Shown one piece after another: positions 10,242 through 19,628 of a stretch of DNA of 64,000 nt; position 1 is the stretch's first letter; every line of letters begins with the position of its first letter. Source of the DNA: Mesorhizobium sp. M2E.F.Ca.ET.219.01.1.1 (GTDB taxonomy: Bacteria; Pseudomonadota; Alphaproteobacteria; Rhizobiales; Rhizobiaceae); the NCBI RefSeq assembly GCF_004016445.2, contig NZ_SADT02000002.1:682001-746000 (forward strand), read 5' to 3'. The notes below the pieces were generated by a model. It saw only the letters and a program-made list of their open reading frames with translations, did no database searches and was not told where the DNA came from. The position numbers were made by a program, and so were the translations under genes.

Positions 10242-10294
10242 TGATGCACGTTCGCGCTCCACGGTGACGGAGCGCGGCATTTCGAGCTACTGCC

Positions 10295-11911
10295 ATGACA
10301 AAGCAACGCCTCTACCTCTTCGACACGACCCTTCGCGACGGCCAGCAGACGCCGGGCATCGACTTTTCCGTCGAGGACAAGATCGCCATCGCAAAACTGC
10401 TCGACGCGTTCGGCATCGACTATGTCGAGGGCGGCTATCCGGGCGCCAATCCGACCGACACCGCCTTCTTCCAGAAGAAGCGGACGGAAAGCGCGAAATT
10501 CGTCGCCTTCGGCATGACCAAGCGGGCAGGGGTCTCGGCTTCCAACGATCCAGGGCTGGCGGCGCTGGTGCAGTCGAAGTCCGACGCCATCTGCTTCGTC
10601 GCCAAGAGCTGGGACTATCATGTGCGCGTGGCGCTCGGCTGCACGAATGAAGAGAACCTGGAGTCGATCAAGGCCTCGGTCGAGACCGCGGTGGCCGCCG
10701 GCAAGGAGGCGATGGTCGACTGCGAGCATTTCTTCGACGGCTTCAAGGCCAATCCGGACTACGCGCTGGCCTGCGCCAGGACCGCCTACGAAGCCGGCGC
10801 CCGCTGGGTGGTGCTGTGCGACACCAATGGCGGCACGCAGCCTTCCGAAGTGCGCGCGATCGTCGAGAAGGTGATCGCCGGCGGCATCCCGGGCGACCGT
10901 CTCGGCATCCACGCCCATGACGACACTGGACAGGCGGTGGCGAACTCGCTCGCCGCCGTGGAGGCCGGCGTTCGCCAGATCCAGGGCACGCTGAACGGCA
11001 TCGGCGAGCGCTGCGGCAACGCCAATCTGATCACCATCATCCCGACGCTTTCGCTGAAGCCGGCCTTCGCCGATCGCTTCGAAACCGGCATTTCGGCGGA
11101 GGATCTGACCGGAATATCCAGGCTCTCCCGCGCCTTCGACGAATTGCTCAACCGCGCGCCGGAAGCCCAAGCACCCTATGTCGGCTCCTCGGCCTTCGCC
11201 ACCAAGGCCGGCATCCACGCCTCAGCTCTGGCCAAGGAGCCGGCGACCTATGAGCACGTGCCGCCGGAAGCCGTCGGCAACCGCCGCCGCGTCATGGTCT
11301 CCGACCAGGGCGGCAAGGCCAATTTCCTTGCCGAGCTGAAGCGGCGCGGCATCGAGGTGCCGAAGGACGATCATCGGCTCGACGCGCTGATCGCCGTCGT
11401 CAAGGAGCGCGAGGCCGAGGGCTATGCCTATGAAGGCGCCGACGCTTCGTTCGAGCTGCTTGCGCGAAAAATGCTGCATGGGCTGCCGGAGTTCTTCAAC
11501 GTCACCTCCTTCCGCTGCATGGTCGAGCGCCGCTTCGACGCGAACGGCAATCTGAAGACCGTCTCCGAGGCGATCGTGAAGGTCGAGGTCGATGGCGAGG
11601 AGAAGATGTCGGTGGCGGAAGGCCACGGCCCGGTCAACGCGCTCGACATCGCGCTGCGCAAGGACCTCGGCAAATACCAGAGCGAGATCGTCGACCTCGA
11701 GCTTGCCGACTTCAAGGTGCGTATCCTCAACGGCGGCACCGAGGCCATCACCCGCGTTCTGGTCGAATCGCATGATTCCACCGGCGCCCGCTGGTGGACG
11801 GTCGGCGTCTCGGAAAACATCATCGACGCCTCCTTCCAGGCGCTGATGGATTCGATCATCTACAAGCTGATGAAGAATCGTGAGATGGCGGGATTGGTGG
11901 CGGCGGAGTAG
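10295..11911 (+). CDS. cimA: citramalate synthase
   Basis: A 538-aa enzyme of the isopropylmalate synthase/homocitrate synthase family, of the CimA type (TIGR00977), which condenses pyruvate with acetyl-CoA for an alternative route to 2-oxobutyrate and isoleucine. The N-terminal TIM barrel shows LFDTTLRDGQQTPGIDFS, DYVEGGYPGANPTD, LCDTNGGTQPSEV and the metal-site HAHDDTGQAVANSL, then GTLNGIGERCGNANL. The C-terminal regulatory LeuA-type dimer domain includes GHGPVNALDIALRKDL. The length fits full-length CimA with its allosteric domain. Confidence 0.93.
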   Translation: MTKQRLYLFDTTLRDGQQTPGIDFSVEDKIAIAKLLDAFGIDYVEGGYPGANPTDTAFFQKKRTESAKFVAFGMTKRAGVSASNDPGLAALVQSKSDAICFVAKSWDYHVRVALGCTNEENLESIKASVETAVAAGKEAMVDCEHFFDGFKANPDYALACARTAYEAGARWVVLCDTNGGTQPSEVRAIVEKVIAGGIPGDRLGIHAHDDTGQAVANSLAAVEAGVRQIQGTLNGIGERCGNANLITIIPTLSLKPAFADRFETGISAEDLTGISRLSRAFDELLNRAPEAQAPYVGSSAFATKAGIHASALAKEPATYEHVPPEAVGNRRRVMVSDQGGKANFLAELKRRGIEVPKDDHRLDALIAVVKEREAEGYAYEGADASFELLARKMLHGLPEFFNVTSFRCMVERRFDANGNLKTVSEAIVKVEVDGEEKMSVAEGHGPVNALDIALRKDLGKYQSEIVDLELADFKVRILNGGTEAITRVLVESHDSTGARWWTVGVSENIIDASFQALMDSIIYKLMKNREMAGLVAAE

Positions 11912-11920
11912 GGCTCCTTT

Positions 11921-12130
11921 CCTCGCCCCCGCAAAGCGGGGGAGAGGTGGCCCGGCGAAGCCGGGACGGAGAGGGGGACGCCCCTCCGCGAAGCCAGAGT
12001 CGATGCAAGAGAGAGTGCGAGGCTGGTCACAAAGACACTTATCCCGAAGCGGTAAATTGCCGGCCGCCGCGCTGCCCCTCTCCGTCCCGGCTTCGCCGGG
12101 CCACCTCTCCCCACTGCGTGGGGCGAGGAA
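11921..12130. repeat. facing pair of palindromic intergenic repeats (type B)
   Basis: Two inverted copies, 11921-11980 and 12074-12130, of an element with landmarks CCTCGCCCCCGC, GGGGGAGAGGTGG, CGGCGAAGCCGGGACGGAGAG. Internal stems are CCCGGCGAAGCCGGG and CCCCGCAAAGCGGGG. The pair fills the cimA-rarD gap. Other copies lie at 16.8 kb and 41.9-42.1 kb. Confidence 0.85.
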
Positions 12131-12227
12131 AGGGCGCCGAGCTCGTTTGAACCATCACGAAAAGTCCATTGATCCATCATAATTTTGTGATGGTCTTGGG
12201 CGATCCGCTGGGCCATAGCGTTGGGCC

Positions 12228-13154
12228 ATGGTCACAGCGACAGCCGATCTCGATCACGACGCCAAAGCCCGCCGAGGATTCCTTTTGGCGCTTGGCGCCT
12301 ATTTCCTTTGGGGCCTCTTGCCTTTCTACATGAAGGCGGTGGCGCATCTGCCGCTTGCCGAGGTGATCGCCAACCGCGTCGTCTGGTCGGTGCCGATCGC
12401 GGCTTGCGTGCTGGTCTGGGCCGGCCGCACAGCCGACTTCAAGGCGGCGATCCGCTCACCCAAAAGCCTTGCCATGGCGGCGCTGACGGCGGTGCTGATC
12501 TCGGTCAACTGGGGCATTTATGTCTGGGCAATCGCGGTCGACCGCACCGTCGAGACCGCTCTCGGCTATTACATCAACCCGCTGGTCAACGTCGTCGTCG
12601 GCGCCGTGCTGCTCGGCGAACGGCTCGACCGGCTGCAGATCGCGGCGGTTGCGTTGGCCGCGATCGCGGTGACGGTGCTGACCGTCGAGGCAGGCAAGCT
12701 GCCCTGGGTATCGCTGGCGCTCGCTTTCTCCTTCGCCGCCTACGGCTTCTTCCGCAAGACGCTGCCGATCGGCCCCAGCCAGGGCTTTCTGCTCGAAGTG
12801 CTGCTGCTCTCGGTGCCGGCGCTTTGCTACATCGTCTACCTGATAGCCACCGGCCAGGATCATTTCATCTCCAGCACCGTTTCCGACACGGCCTTGCTGA
12901 TCGGCTGCGGCCCGATCACCGCGGTGCCGCTGCTGCTCTTCGCCTTCGGCGCCCGGCTGCTGCGCCTGTCCACCATCGGCATCATGCAATATATCGCGCC
13001 GACCATGGTGTTCCTGATCGCCGTGCTGATCTTCGACGAGCCGTTCGGTACCACGCAGGCGATCGCCTTCGCGCTCATCTGGACGGCGCTGGCGATGTAT
13101 TCATGGTCGATGTTCCGAGGCCGCGAGGTCCGCCCGGCGGCGCCCGCGAGATAA
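12228..13154 (+). CDS. rarD: EamA family transporter RarD
   Basis: A 308-aa polytopic inner-membrane protein of the drug/metabolite transporter superfamily, with about ten hydrophobic helices in two EamA halves. RarD-type features are GAYFLWGLLPFYMKAV, ANRVVWSVPIA, NWGIYVWAIAVDRTVETALG and GYYINPLVNVVVGAVLLGE in the first half, and the second-half segment GIMQYIAPTMVFLIAVLIF. The substrate is unknown in general for RarD. Confidence 0.9.
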   Translation: MVTATADLDHDAKARRGFLLALGAYFLWGLLPFYMKAVAHLPLAEVIANRVVWSVPIAACVLVWAGRTADFKAAIRSPKSLAMAALTAVLISVNWGIYVWAIAVDRTVETALGYYINPLVNVVVGAVLLGERLDRLQIAAVALAAIAVTVLTVEAGKLPWVSLALAFSFAAYGFFRKTLPIGPSQGFLLEVLLLSVPALCYIVYLIATGQDHFISSTVSDTALLIGCGPITAVPLLLFAFGARLLRLSTIGIMQYIAPTMVFLIAVLIFDEPFGTTQAIAFALIWTALAMYSWSMFRGREVRPAAPAR

Positions 13155-13211
13155 GCAAAAGTGCGAGACGGCTTTCCGTCCGCAACTGCGTCGAACAGAG
13201 GAGGGCGCCCG

Positions 13212-13898
13212 ATGTACGTTCTGCATATCGGCAACAAGAACTATTCGTCCTGGTCGCTGCGCCCATGGCTGCTGATGCGCGTCCTCGACATTCCCTTCGA
13301 GGAGCGACTGACGCCGTTCCCGAACGGACCAGGTTTCGACCTCTACCGGCGGTTTTCGCCAAACGGCCGCGTACCCTGCCTGGTCGACGATGGCTGGGCG
13401 GTCTGGGATTCGCTCTCGATCGTTGAGTATCTTGCCGAACGCCATCCGGGCGTCTGGCCGGCGGATGCAAAGGCGCGCGCCTGGGCGCGCTCGGCCGCCG
13501 CCGAGATGCATTCGAGCTTCACCGCGCTGCGCAACGACTGCCCGATGAGCTGCGGTGTACGGGTCGAGCCATTGCCGATGTCCGCCTCGCTGAAGCACGA
13601 CCTCTTTCGCATGGGTGACTTGTGGAACGACGGCCTTACCCGTTTCGGCGGACCTTTCCTGGCCGGCGACCGTTTTGGCGCCGTCGATGCCTTCTTCGCT
13701 CCCGTCGCGTTCCGGGCGCAGTCCTATGGCCTGACTTTCGACGGCTCGGCCGCTGCCTACCCACAGCGGCTGCTCGACCTGCCGGCCATGCGCGAATGGT
13801 ACGCGGCCGGCCTGGCCGAGACATGGCGTGAGCCCGGCCACGAAGCCGAAGTCGCTGCCGCGGGTACGATCGTCGTGGATCTGCGGGCAACCGCGTAG
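13212..13898 (+). CDS. glutathione S-transferase family protein
   Basis: A 228-aa cytosolic GST: an N-terminal thioredoxin-like domain (VLHIGNKNYSSWSLRPWLLM, with SSWS as the likely glutathione-activating region; NGRVPCLVDDG with the cis-Pro; WDSLSIVEYLAERHP) and an all-helical C-terminal domain (AAEMHSSFTALRNDCPM, FGAVDAFFAPVAFR). The subgroup resembles YfcF/YfcG-type or zeta-like bacterial GSTs. The ATG at 13212 was chosen because the thioredoxin strand begins right after it. Confidence 0.9.
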   Translation: MYVLHIGNKNYSSWSLRPWLLMRVLDIPFEERLTPFPNGPGFDLYRRFSPNGRVPCLVDDGWAVWDSLSIVEYLAERHPGVWPADAKARAWARSAAAEMHSSFTALRNDCPMSCGVRVEPLPMSASLKHDLFRMGDLWNDGLTRFGGPFLAGDRFGAVDAFFAPVAFRAQSYGLTFDGSAAAYPQRLLDLPAMREWYAAGLAETWREPGHEAEVAAAGTIVVDLRATA

Positions 13899-13909
13899 TC
13901 CCGATTGCT

Positions 13910-14905
13910 TCAGACGCGCCCCAGCCGTCGCACGATCTTGTAAACGATGCCGGCGATGACGACCGAGATCGCCGTCACCACCCAAAAGCCGTGCGGCGTG
14001 TCGACCAGCGGCAGCCCGCCGACATTCATGCCGAACAGGCCGGAGATGATGGTCATCGGCAACAGCACCGCCGTCATGACCGACAGGATGTAGAGCAGCT
14101 GGTTCGACTGCTCGGTGAGCTTGGCCATCAGCTCGTCCTGCAAAAGGCGGGTGCGCGCCTGCAACTGCTCGCCGTCGTGATGCAGCGTATGCGCCCGGTG
14201 CGAGAGACGTGTGGCCATGTCGTTGATCGCGTCCGGCAGGTCGTTGCGATGCGAATGGTCGAGGTGGCGGAAAAGGCTGGTGAGCGTCGCCATCTGCCGG
14301 TGGATCAGCACCAGCTGCCGGCGCGCGTCGACCAGCGCCTGGCGCTCATTGTGCCATGCATCGCACACGATGCGGTCCTCGATGCCGTCGAGCGTGTCGC
14401 CCATCCTGTCGAGCTCGGCCGCCATGCCGTCGAGCGACTGGCCCATCACCGCCTCGATCAGCTCGGCCGGCGTGCGGAATTTCCGCGCGCCGCTCTCCAC
14501 CAGCTTGCGGATCCTGTCGACCGATTCCAGCGGCTGCTTGCGGGCGCCGACCAGCATCCTGTCGTTGAAGGCGAAGCGGAAATGCGTGAGCCAGCGCGCC
14601 TCCGCGAAATCGTGCCTGAGGTCGGGCAGGTCGCCATAGAGGAAGTCGTCCTCGAAATCGATCTGGCAGCCATGGCTGGGCGACAGGAAGGCCTCGCGTA
14701 CTGGCACCGGCAGGGCCTGCTCGGCGCCGATCTCCTTGCGGGCGCGCATGTCGGTGATCTGGTAGCTGCGCCAGCTCCAATGCGCCTCGGCGGGATCCTT
14801 GGTGCGGGAACCGTCGGCCTTGAAATGGTAGATGAAGAACAGGCCGTGCTCGTCCGGCAAATAGGGCGAGAGATCGGTGCCTTCGGCGGGGAGGGCGATG
14901 TTCAT
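13910..14905 (-). CDS. zntB: CorA/ZntB family divalent metal transporter
   Basis: A 331-aa protein of the 2-TM-GxN superfamily. A long cytoplasmic alpha/beta and helical domain (including the stalk segment QLQARTRLLQDELMAKLTEQ) is followed by two membrane helices, with the signature FGMNVGGLPL after the first. The N-terminal half resembles ZntB-type zinc transporters more than classical CorA (for example WRSYQITDMRARKEIG). It is convergent with the GST gene. Direction of transport and metal are inferred from the family only. Confidence 0.85.
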   Translation of the reverse strand: MNIALPAEGTDLSPYLPDEHGLFFIYHFKADGSRTKDPAEAHWSWRSYQITDMRARKEIGAEQALPVPVREAFLSPSHGCQIDFEDDFLYGDLPDLRHDFAEARWLTHFRFAFNDRMLVGARKQPLESVDRIRKLVESGARKFRTPAELIEAVMGQSLDGMAAELDRMGDTLDGIEDRIVCDAWHNERQALVDARRQLVLIHRQMATLTSLFRHLDHSHRNDLPDAINDMATRLSHRAHTLHHDGEQLQARTRLLQDELMAKLTEQSNQLLYILSVMTAVLLPMTIISGLFGMNVGGLPLVDTPHGFWVVTAISVVIAGIVYKIVRRLGRV

Positions 14906-15063
14906 GGCGGCTTCGCCGGCTCTTGATGCGGTCGAGGTCGCGGGGGCGGCCAGACAGCGTTTCTAGCATGCGCCACCCGTCTGAGTGTGACAGTTCGATG
15001 ACGGCTGGCGACCGGCCGCCTCGATCCTGACTTCGCGTGTCCCAAAAAATCTTCCGCGCCCCG

Positions 15064-15091
15064 GGAATAAAGCCCCGGCCTTCCGGGTCTT
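15064..15091 (+). promoter_or_regulatory. candidate ECF-sigma promoter
   Basis: GGAATAA (15064-15070), a 16-nt spacer, then GTCTT (15087-15091), about 100 nt upstream of the MBL hydrolase start. The pattern resembles extracytoplasmic-function sigma promoters of the GGAAC-N16-GTCT type. The gap 14906-15194 holds no gene. Assignment to a particular sigma factor is not possible here. Confidence 0.35.
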
Positions 15092-15194
15092 GGCTGTAGC
15101 GAGGCGAACCTTCCCGGGCCTCGCGCCGCAAGCCCGCGGGAAATGCCCTTTCCAGGGAGCCACGGCTGCACGCAGCCACTAGAGGAGATTTCTG

Positions 15195-16160
15195 ATGTTC
15201 AACATGACACGCCGCATGGTGCTCGGATCAGCCGCCGCCGCTGCCGCCTTCGGCATTGCCGGCAAGCTGGAATTCGCGGCTCACGCCGAAACCCCGGTCG
15301 AGCCGCTGGTCGGCTTCTACAAATACAAGGTCGGCTCGCTCGAGGTCACCGCCGTCTATGACGGCATCTGGCGCAAGCCCCACGACCCGGCCTTCATCAA
15401 GGACGTGTCGGTCGACGACACCAAGGCGGCGCTCGCCAAGGCGGGGCTGACCACCGACTTCATGCCGATCCCACTCACCGTCGTCGTGCTCAAGATGAAC
15501 GGCCGCACCATCATGATGGACGCGGGCTCGGGCGTCGGCCAGTGGCAGGCCAACGCCACACATCTGCCGGCCAACATGAAGGCCGCCGGCATCGACTACA
15601 AGGCGATCGACACCATTCTGATCTCGCATTTCCACCCGGACCATGTCTGGGGCCTGATGGAGAAGGGCACCAACGATCCGGTGTTTCCGAATGCCGAGCT
15701 GATCGTCAACGCCACCGAGTACAATTGGTGGACGGATCCGAGCCGCCTCGCCAAGCTGCCCGAGGGCCGCAAGCCGGCGGGCAAGCGCATCGCCGAGAAT
15801 TTTCCGAAATGGAAGAACTGGAAGCTGGTCGACGACGGCGCGGAAGTGGTGCCCGGCATCCGCCTCATGGCGGCACCCGGCCACACGCCCGGACATTCCG
15901 TCTACCATGTCGATGCCGGCGCCGAGCAGTTCCTCGTCTCCGCCGACACCATGTATGTGCCCGCGCTGCTTGCCCCGCATCCCGAATGGCAGGGCGCCTA
16001 CGACCAGGACGGGCCGATGGCGATCGCCACGCGCCACAAGATCATCGACCAGGTGATCGCCGACAATGTCCGCATCTGCGGCTCGCACTTCCCGTTCCCC
16101 GGCACTGGCAGCTTCGTCAAGGACGGCAATGCCTACGCCTTCACCCCAACCCAGATCTGA
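15195..16160 (+). CDS. exported MBL-fold metallohydrolase
   Basis: A 321-aa metallo-beta-lactamase-fold hydrolase with an export signal (TRRMVLGSAAAAAAFGIAG, a twin-arginine-type pattern suggesting Tat export). The metal motif HFHPDHVWG is present, with further ligands in APGHTPGHSVY, SADTMYVPA (bridging Asp) and the distal GSHFPFPG. The fold resembles lactonase-like (AHL lactonase) members; the substrate is unknown. An AGAGGAG ribosome-binding site precedes the ATG. It is followed 37 nt later by a small exported TPR protein and the two are probably cotranscribed. Confidence 0.88.
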   Translation: MFNMTRRMVLGSAAAAAAFGIAGKLEFAAHAETPVEPLVGFYKYKVGSLEVTAVYDGIWRKPHDPAFIKDVSVDDTKAALAKAGLTTDFMPIPLTVVVLKMNGRTIMMDAGSGVGQWQANATHLPANMKAAGIDYKAIDTILISHFHPDHVWGLMEKGTNDPVFPNAELIVNATEYNWWTDPSRLAKLPEGRKPAGKRIAENFPKWKNWKLVDDGAEVVPGIRLMAAPGHTPGHSVYHVDAGAEQFLVSADTMYVPALLAPHPEWQGAYDQDGPMAIATRHKIIDQVIADNVRICGSHFPFPGTGSFVKDGNAYAFTPTQI

Positions 16161-16197
16161 TTTTGAATCGGATCCTGAACAGAAAGCGACAACTCCC

Positions 16198-16659
16198 ATG
16201 AAACACTTAACTTTCGCGGTGCTCGGCGCCATTGCGGTCCTGACCGCGGCCCCCGTCGTCATCGCCGCTCCGGCCTATGCCGTGGACGATATCGAAGGCG
16301 CCGATGCGCCCGACCTGACGGCCGTGAAGGCCAAGATCGACGCCAAGGACTATCAAAGCGCGCTGGCCGATCTGCGCGACCTTGCGCAGGACACCCAGCA
16401 GGCCGATGTCTACAATCTGCTCGGCTTCACGCTGCGCAAGACCGGCGACTACCAGACCTCGCTGACCTACTACACCAAGGCGCTGGAGCTTAGGCCCGAC
16501 CACAAGGCCGCGCACGAATATCTGGGCGAGCTCTATGTCGAGACCGGCGACATGGCCAAGGCCAACGAGCAGCTCGCCTCGCTGCAAAAACTTTGCCCGT
16601 CTGGCTGCGAGGAGCTTTCCGACCTCAAGCAGGCCATCGACACCAAGGTGACGAAGTAA
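16198..16659 (+). CDS. exported tetratricopeptide-repeat protein
   Basis: A 153-aa periplasmic protein: signal peptide MKHLTFAVLGAIAVLTAAP with cleavage near AYA-VDD, then about two and a half TPR units (ADVYNLLGFTLRKTGDYQTS, LTYYTKALELRPDHKAAHEY, GELYVETGDMAKANEQLASL). A conserved Cys pair, CPSGCEEL, lies near the C-terminus and could form a disulfide or bind a cofactor. It sits directly downstream of the exported MBL hydrolase and may act with it in the periplasm. Confidence 0.85.
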   Translation: MKHLTFAVLGAIAVLTAAPVVIAAPAYAVDDIEGADAPDLTAVKAKIDAKDYQSALADLRDLAQDTQQADVYNLLGFTLRKTGDYQTSLTYYTKALELRPDHKAAHEYLGELYVETGDMAKANEQLASLQKLCPSGCEELSDLKQAIDTKVTK

Positions 16660-17209
16660 CGCTGTTTCTCGCCCCTACGGAGGTGGCTAGGGCATGCACC
16701 CATTTCCGAGCAACTGGTCTTTGGCGATAGCGTGCATGGCAGCTTGGCGCATGCGCTGTCCAATGTAGCGCTGGTCGACCCCCACTCCGTCTCGGCTTCG
16801 CCGAGCCACCTCTCCCCCGATCGACGGGGTAGAGGAAAGGCGCCAGGCTCTTTTGCCGGCAACGCTCGTCCGGCAACGCTCCCTTCCTTTCCCTCCGGAG
16901 GGGGGAAAGGTGGCGCTGCGAAGCAGCGACGGATTGGGGGAACCACGTGGCAATCATGCCTCGGCCTGATCTGTCACGCCAGCCACGGAAGATGTGCATA
17001 GCGCAGGCAAAGTTGGGGAGAGGCCGGAGGCCTGACGACGCTGAGCTTGCCCCACGACTATCAACTTTTTGGGCGCCACGGCGGTAGCGCCCGAAAACCG
17101 GAGCCGGCGTTCCTCTCCCTCGCGCCGGCTCCGACCTTTCAACCTCGAGCACGCAGGCGCGCCCACGCGGACGCGTGATGGCCACTGTTTCCAAGCATTG
17201 GAGCCGACG
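16660..17209. repeat. gene-free region with type B and related repeats
   Basis: 550 bases with no supported gene. A single type B element lies at about 16778-16842 (CGTCTCGGCTTCGCCGAG, CCACCTCTCCCCC). A related element follows at about 16879-16941 (CCCTTCCTTTCCCTCCGGAG, GGTGGCGCTGCGAAGCAGCG). A short hairpin, GGGCGC against GCGCCC, lies near 17071-17092. The DoxX gene promoter is probably in the last 150 bases. Confidence 0.7.
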
Positions 17210-17734
17210 ATGACACCGACCGAACTCGCCGAAAAACTCCACGTCAGGGACGTCGTCCTGCTTGCCGGCCGTCTGCTCCTGTCCCTGATCTTCGTGCATG
17301 AGGGACTGCAACTGGCGACGCATTTCGAGGGCGCTCAGAAGGCCATGGCCGCGCTCGGCGTCGGCACGCCGCTGCTCATCGCCACCATCCTGCTGCAGCT
17401 CGGTGTCGGCCTGTCGGTGGCGCTCGGCATCCTGCCGCGACTGGGCGCGATCGGGCTCGGCCTGTTCTGCCTGATGACGGCCAGTCTCTTCCACACCAAT
17501 TTCGCCAGCCAGAACGAGCTGCTGCACTTCGAGAAAGATCTCGCCATCGCCGGTGGCATGTTCATCCTGGCGCTCAGCGGGGCGGGCAGGCTGTCGGTGG
17601 ACAAGGTGCTGGTCGAGATGATGAAGGGCAAGGTGGGCGCAAGCGCCAAGGTTGACACAACACCCGCGCCGAGCGAGACACCCGCGCCGAGCGAGCCGCA
17701 TCTATCGACGGGTGTGACAAGCCTGCCGCTGTGA
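17210..17734 (+). CDS. DoxX family membrane protein
   Basis: A 174-aa inner-membrane protein with about four hydrophobic helices (VLLAGRLLLSLIFVHEGLQL, LLIATILLQLGVGLSVALGI, GLGLFCLMTASLFH, LAIAGGMFILALSGAGRLSV), matching the DoxX/SURF4-like family. The C-terminal tail carries a short direct repeat, TPAPSETPAPSE. The ATG at 17210 (MTPTELAEKL) is chosen because the longer open frame upstream is unlike a protein and runs into repeats. The role is unknown; relatives are linked to quinone or redox homeostasis. Confidence 0.8.
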   Translation: MTPTELAEKLHVRDVVLLAGRLLLSLIFVHEGLQLATHFEGAQKAMAALGVGTPLLIATILLQLGVGLSVALGILPRLGAIGLGLFCLMTASLFHTNFASQNELLHFEKDLAIAGGMFILALSGAGRLSVDKVLVEMMKGKVGASAKVDTTPAPSETPAPSEPHLSTGVTSLPL

Positions 17735-17744
17735 CGCCGGTCGC

Positions 17745-18527
17745 TCACAGCACACTCGTGATCCCGCCATCCACCAGCAGCGTCTGCCCCGTCACGAAGC
17801 TTGCCGCATCCGACGCCAGGAACACCGCGGCACCCGCCAGTTCCTCGACATCGCCCCAGCGCCGCATCGGCGTGCGGCCGGTCAGCCAGGTCGAGAATGT
17901 CTCGTCGGCGACGAGGGCGGCGTTGAGCTCGGTCTTGAAATAGCCGGGGGCAATGGCGTTGACGCGCACGCCGTGCTGGCCCCATTCTCCGGCCATTGAC
18001 TTGGTCAGCATGGTGATCGCCCCCTTGCTCGCCGCGTAGGGCGCGATGGAGGGGCGGGCGAGCGCACTCTGTACCGAGGAGACGTTGATGATGACGCCCT
18101 TGCGGCGTTGGATCATGCCCTTGACCGCGGCGCGGCTCACCTTGAACACGCCGTCGAGATTGGTCGCCATTAGCGCGTCCCAGTCGGCGTCGGAAAAAGT
18201 TTCGAGCGGCGCGCGGCGCTGGATGCCGGCATTGTTGACCAGGATATCGATCGGCCCGGTGCCGGATTCCGAAGCCGCGATTGCCGCATCGACCGATTGC
18301 GTGTCGGTGACGTCGATCACGGCTTCCGCGACCGTGTGGCCTTCGGCACGCAGCCTGTCGCCGGCAGCTTTCAGCTCCTCCATCTTGCGGCCGCCGAGCG
18401 TGACGCGCGCGCCGGCGCCGGCGAGCGCCTCCGCGAAGGCGAGGCCCAGGCCGCGGCTGGCGCCGGTGACGAAGGCATGCCTGCCTTCGAGGCCGAAGAG
18501 ACGGCCGAGATAATCAGTCGAACGCAA
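17745..18527 (-). CDS. idnO: SDR oxidoreductase, gluconate 5-dehydrogenase type
   Basis: A 260-aa classical short-chain dehydrogenase: TGASRGLGLAFAEALAGAG (dinucleotide site), NNAGIQRRAPLETF, catalytic Ser in INVSSVQSA, YAASKGAITML (Tyr and Lys) and a C-terminal VTGQTLLVDGG. It resembles gluconate 5-dehydrogenases (IdnO), and its partner is an idonate-dehydrogenase-like gene. The start appears to be a TTG at 18527 inside the end of that gene, with an AAGG Shine-Dalgarno 7 nt upstream, which suggests translational coupling (14-nt overlap). Confidence 0.8.
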   Translation of the reverse strand: MRSTDYLGRLFGLEGRHAFVTGASRGLGLAFAEALAGAGARVTLGGRKMEELKAAGDRLRAEGHTVAEAVIDVTDTQSVDAAIAASESGTGPIDILVNNAGIQRRAPLETFSDADWDALMATNLDGVFKVSRAAVKGMIQRRKGVIINVSSVQSALARPSIAPYAASKGAITMLTKSMAGEWGQHGVRVNAIAPGYFKTELNAALVADETFSTWLTGRTPMRRWGDVEELAGAAVFLASDAASFVTGQTLLVDGGITSVL

Positions 18528-19545
18528 TTTGCACCTTCATCGATTGTGATTTGTCGCTGGCTAGATCGAAGGCTTTTCGCGCCTCGGCGAGCGGCAGCGT
18601 GTTGCTGAGCAGCGGCGCGACGTCTATGCGGCCGGAGCCGATCAGGTCGACCGCGAGCGCGAATTCCGTGTCGAAGCGGAAGCTGCCCTTCAGCTGGATT
18701 TCCTTGGTGACGATGACCGACATCGAAAGCTCCGCCGTCGCGCCCTGGCCGACGGTCACCAGCGTGCCGCGCGGCTTGATGACAGGCAATGCGCTGGCCA
18801 CCGTGGCGCCCTGGCCGGCGGCCTCGAACACGACGTCGAAATGCCCCTTGTTGGCGGCATAGGCGTCCATCGCGTCCGCATGGGTGGCGACATTGATGGT
18901 GCGGTCGGCGTCGGCCTTGGCGGCATATTCCAGCGGCTTGTCCTGCACGTCGGTGACGACCACCTCGCGCGCGCCGGCAAAGCGCGCGGCGAGCACCAGC
19001 AGTGTCCCGATCGGTCCGGCGCCCATGATCAGCACGCGGCTGCCATAGACCGGAGCCTGGGCGACGGCATGCAACGTCACGGCGAGAGGCTCGGCGAAGG
19101 CGCCGGCCGTGGGGTCGGAGCCCTTCGCCAGCGGCACGGCGTTTTCAGCGCGGCAGACGACATGCTCGGCAAAGCCGCCCTGCACATGCGGCGTGCGCAT
19201 CGCGGACCCCAGGAAACGCATGTCGAGGCAATGGATCGGCTGTCCGGCCCGGCAGAAGGCGCAGGTACCGCAAGGATTGGCCGGATTGACGGCGACCGCC
19301 GTGCCCACCGCCGGCCCGGAGACGCCGGCGCCCAGCGCCTCGACACGGCCGGCGATCTCATGGCCGAGGATCATCGGCTCCTTCATGCGCACGGTGCCGA
19401 AACCGCCATGGCGGAAATAATGCAGGTCGGAGCCGCAGATGCCGCCGCGCGCGATGCGCACCAGCACCTCGCCGGGGCCGGGCGTTGGCGTCGCGCGCTC
19501 CTCGACGTCGAGGTCGAGCGGCCGGCGCAGCACCACCGCGCGCAT
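18514..19545 (-). CDS. idnD: zinc alcohol dehydrogenase, L-idonate 5-dehydrogenase type
   Basis: A 343-aa medium-chain dehydrogenase. Visible features are the catalytic zinc site ICGSDLHYFRHGGFG, GHEIAGRVEALGAGV, the structural-zinc cysteines NPCGTCAFCRAGQPIHC, and the NAD site VLIMGAGPIGTLLVLAARFA. The sequence is closest to L-idonate 5-dehydrogenase, which oxidises L-idonate to 5-ketogluconate for reduction by the overlapping SDR. The ATG at 19545 begins MRAVVLRRP; a TTG at 19590 is an alternative. The divergent FadR-family gene is the likely regulator. Confidence 0.82.
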   Translation of the reverse strand: MRAVVLRRPLDLDVEERATPTPGPGEVLVRIARGGICGSDLHYFRHGGFGTVRMKEPMILGHEIAGRVEALGAGVSGPAVGTAVAVNPANPCGTCAFCRAGQPIHCLDMRFLGSAMRTPHVQGGFAEHVVCRAENAVPLAKGSDPTAGAFAEPLAVTLHAVAQAPVYGSRVLIMGAGPIGTLLVLAARFAGAREVVVTDVQDKPLEYAAKADADRTINVATHADAMDAYAANKGHFDVVFEAAGQGATVASALPVIKPRGTLVTVGQGATAELSMSVIVTKEIQLKGSFRFDTEFALAVDLIGSGRIDVAPLLSNTLPLAEARKAFDLASDKSQSMKVQIAFD

Positions 19546-19628
19546 GGAGGATGTTGGCGACAAACCGGCTCTCCGCTGTTTCGCCCCCAATAGCTAACAG
19601 GAAAGTCGCGATGCCTTCAACTGCATTT

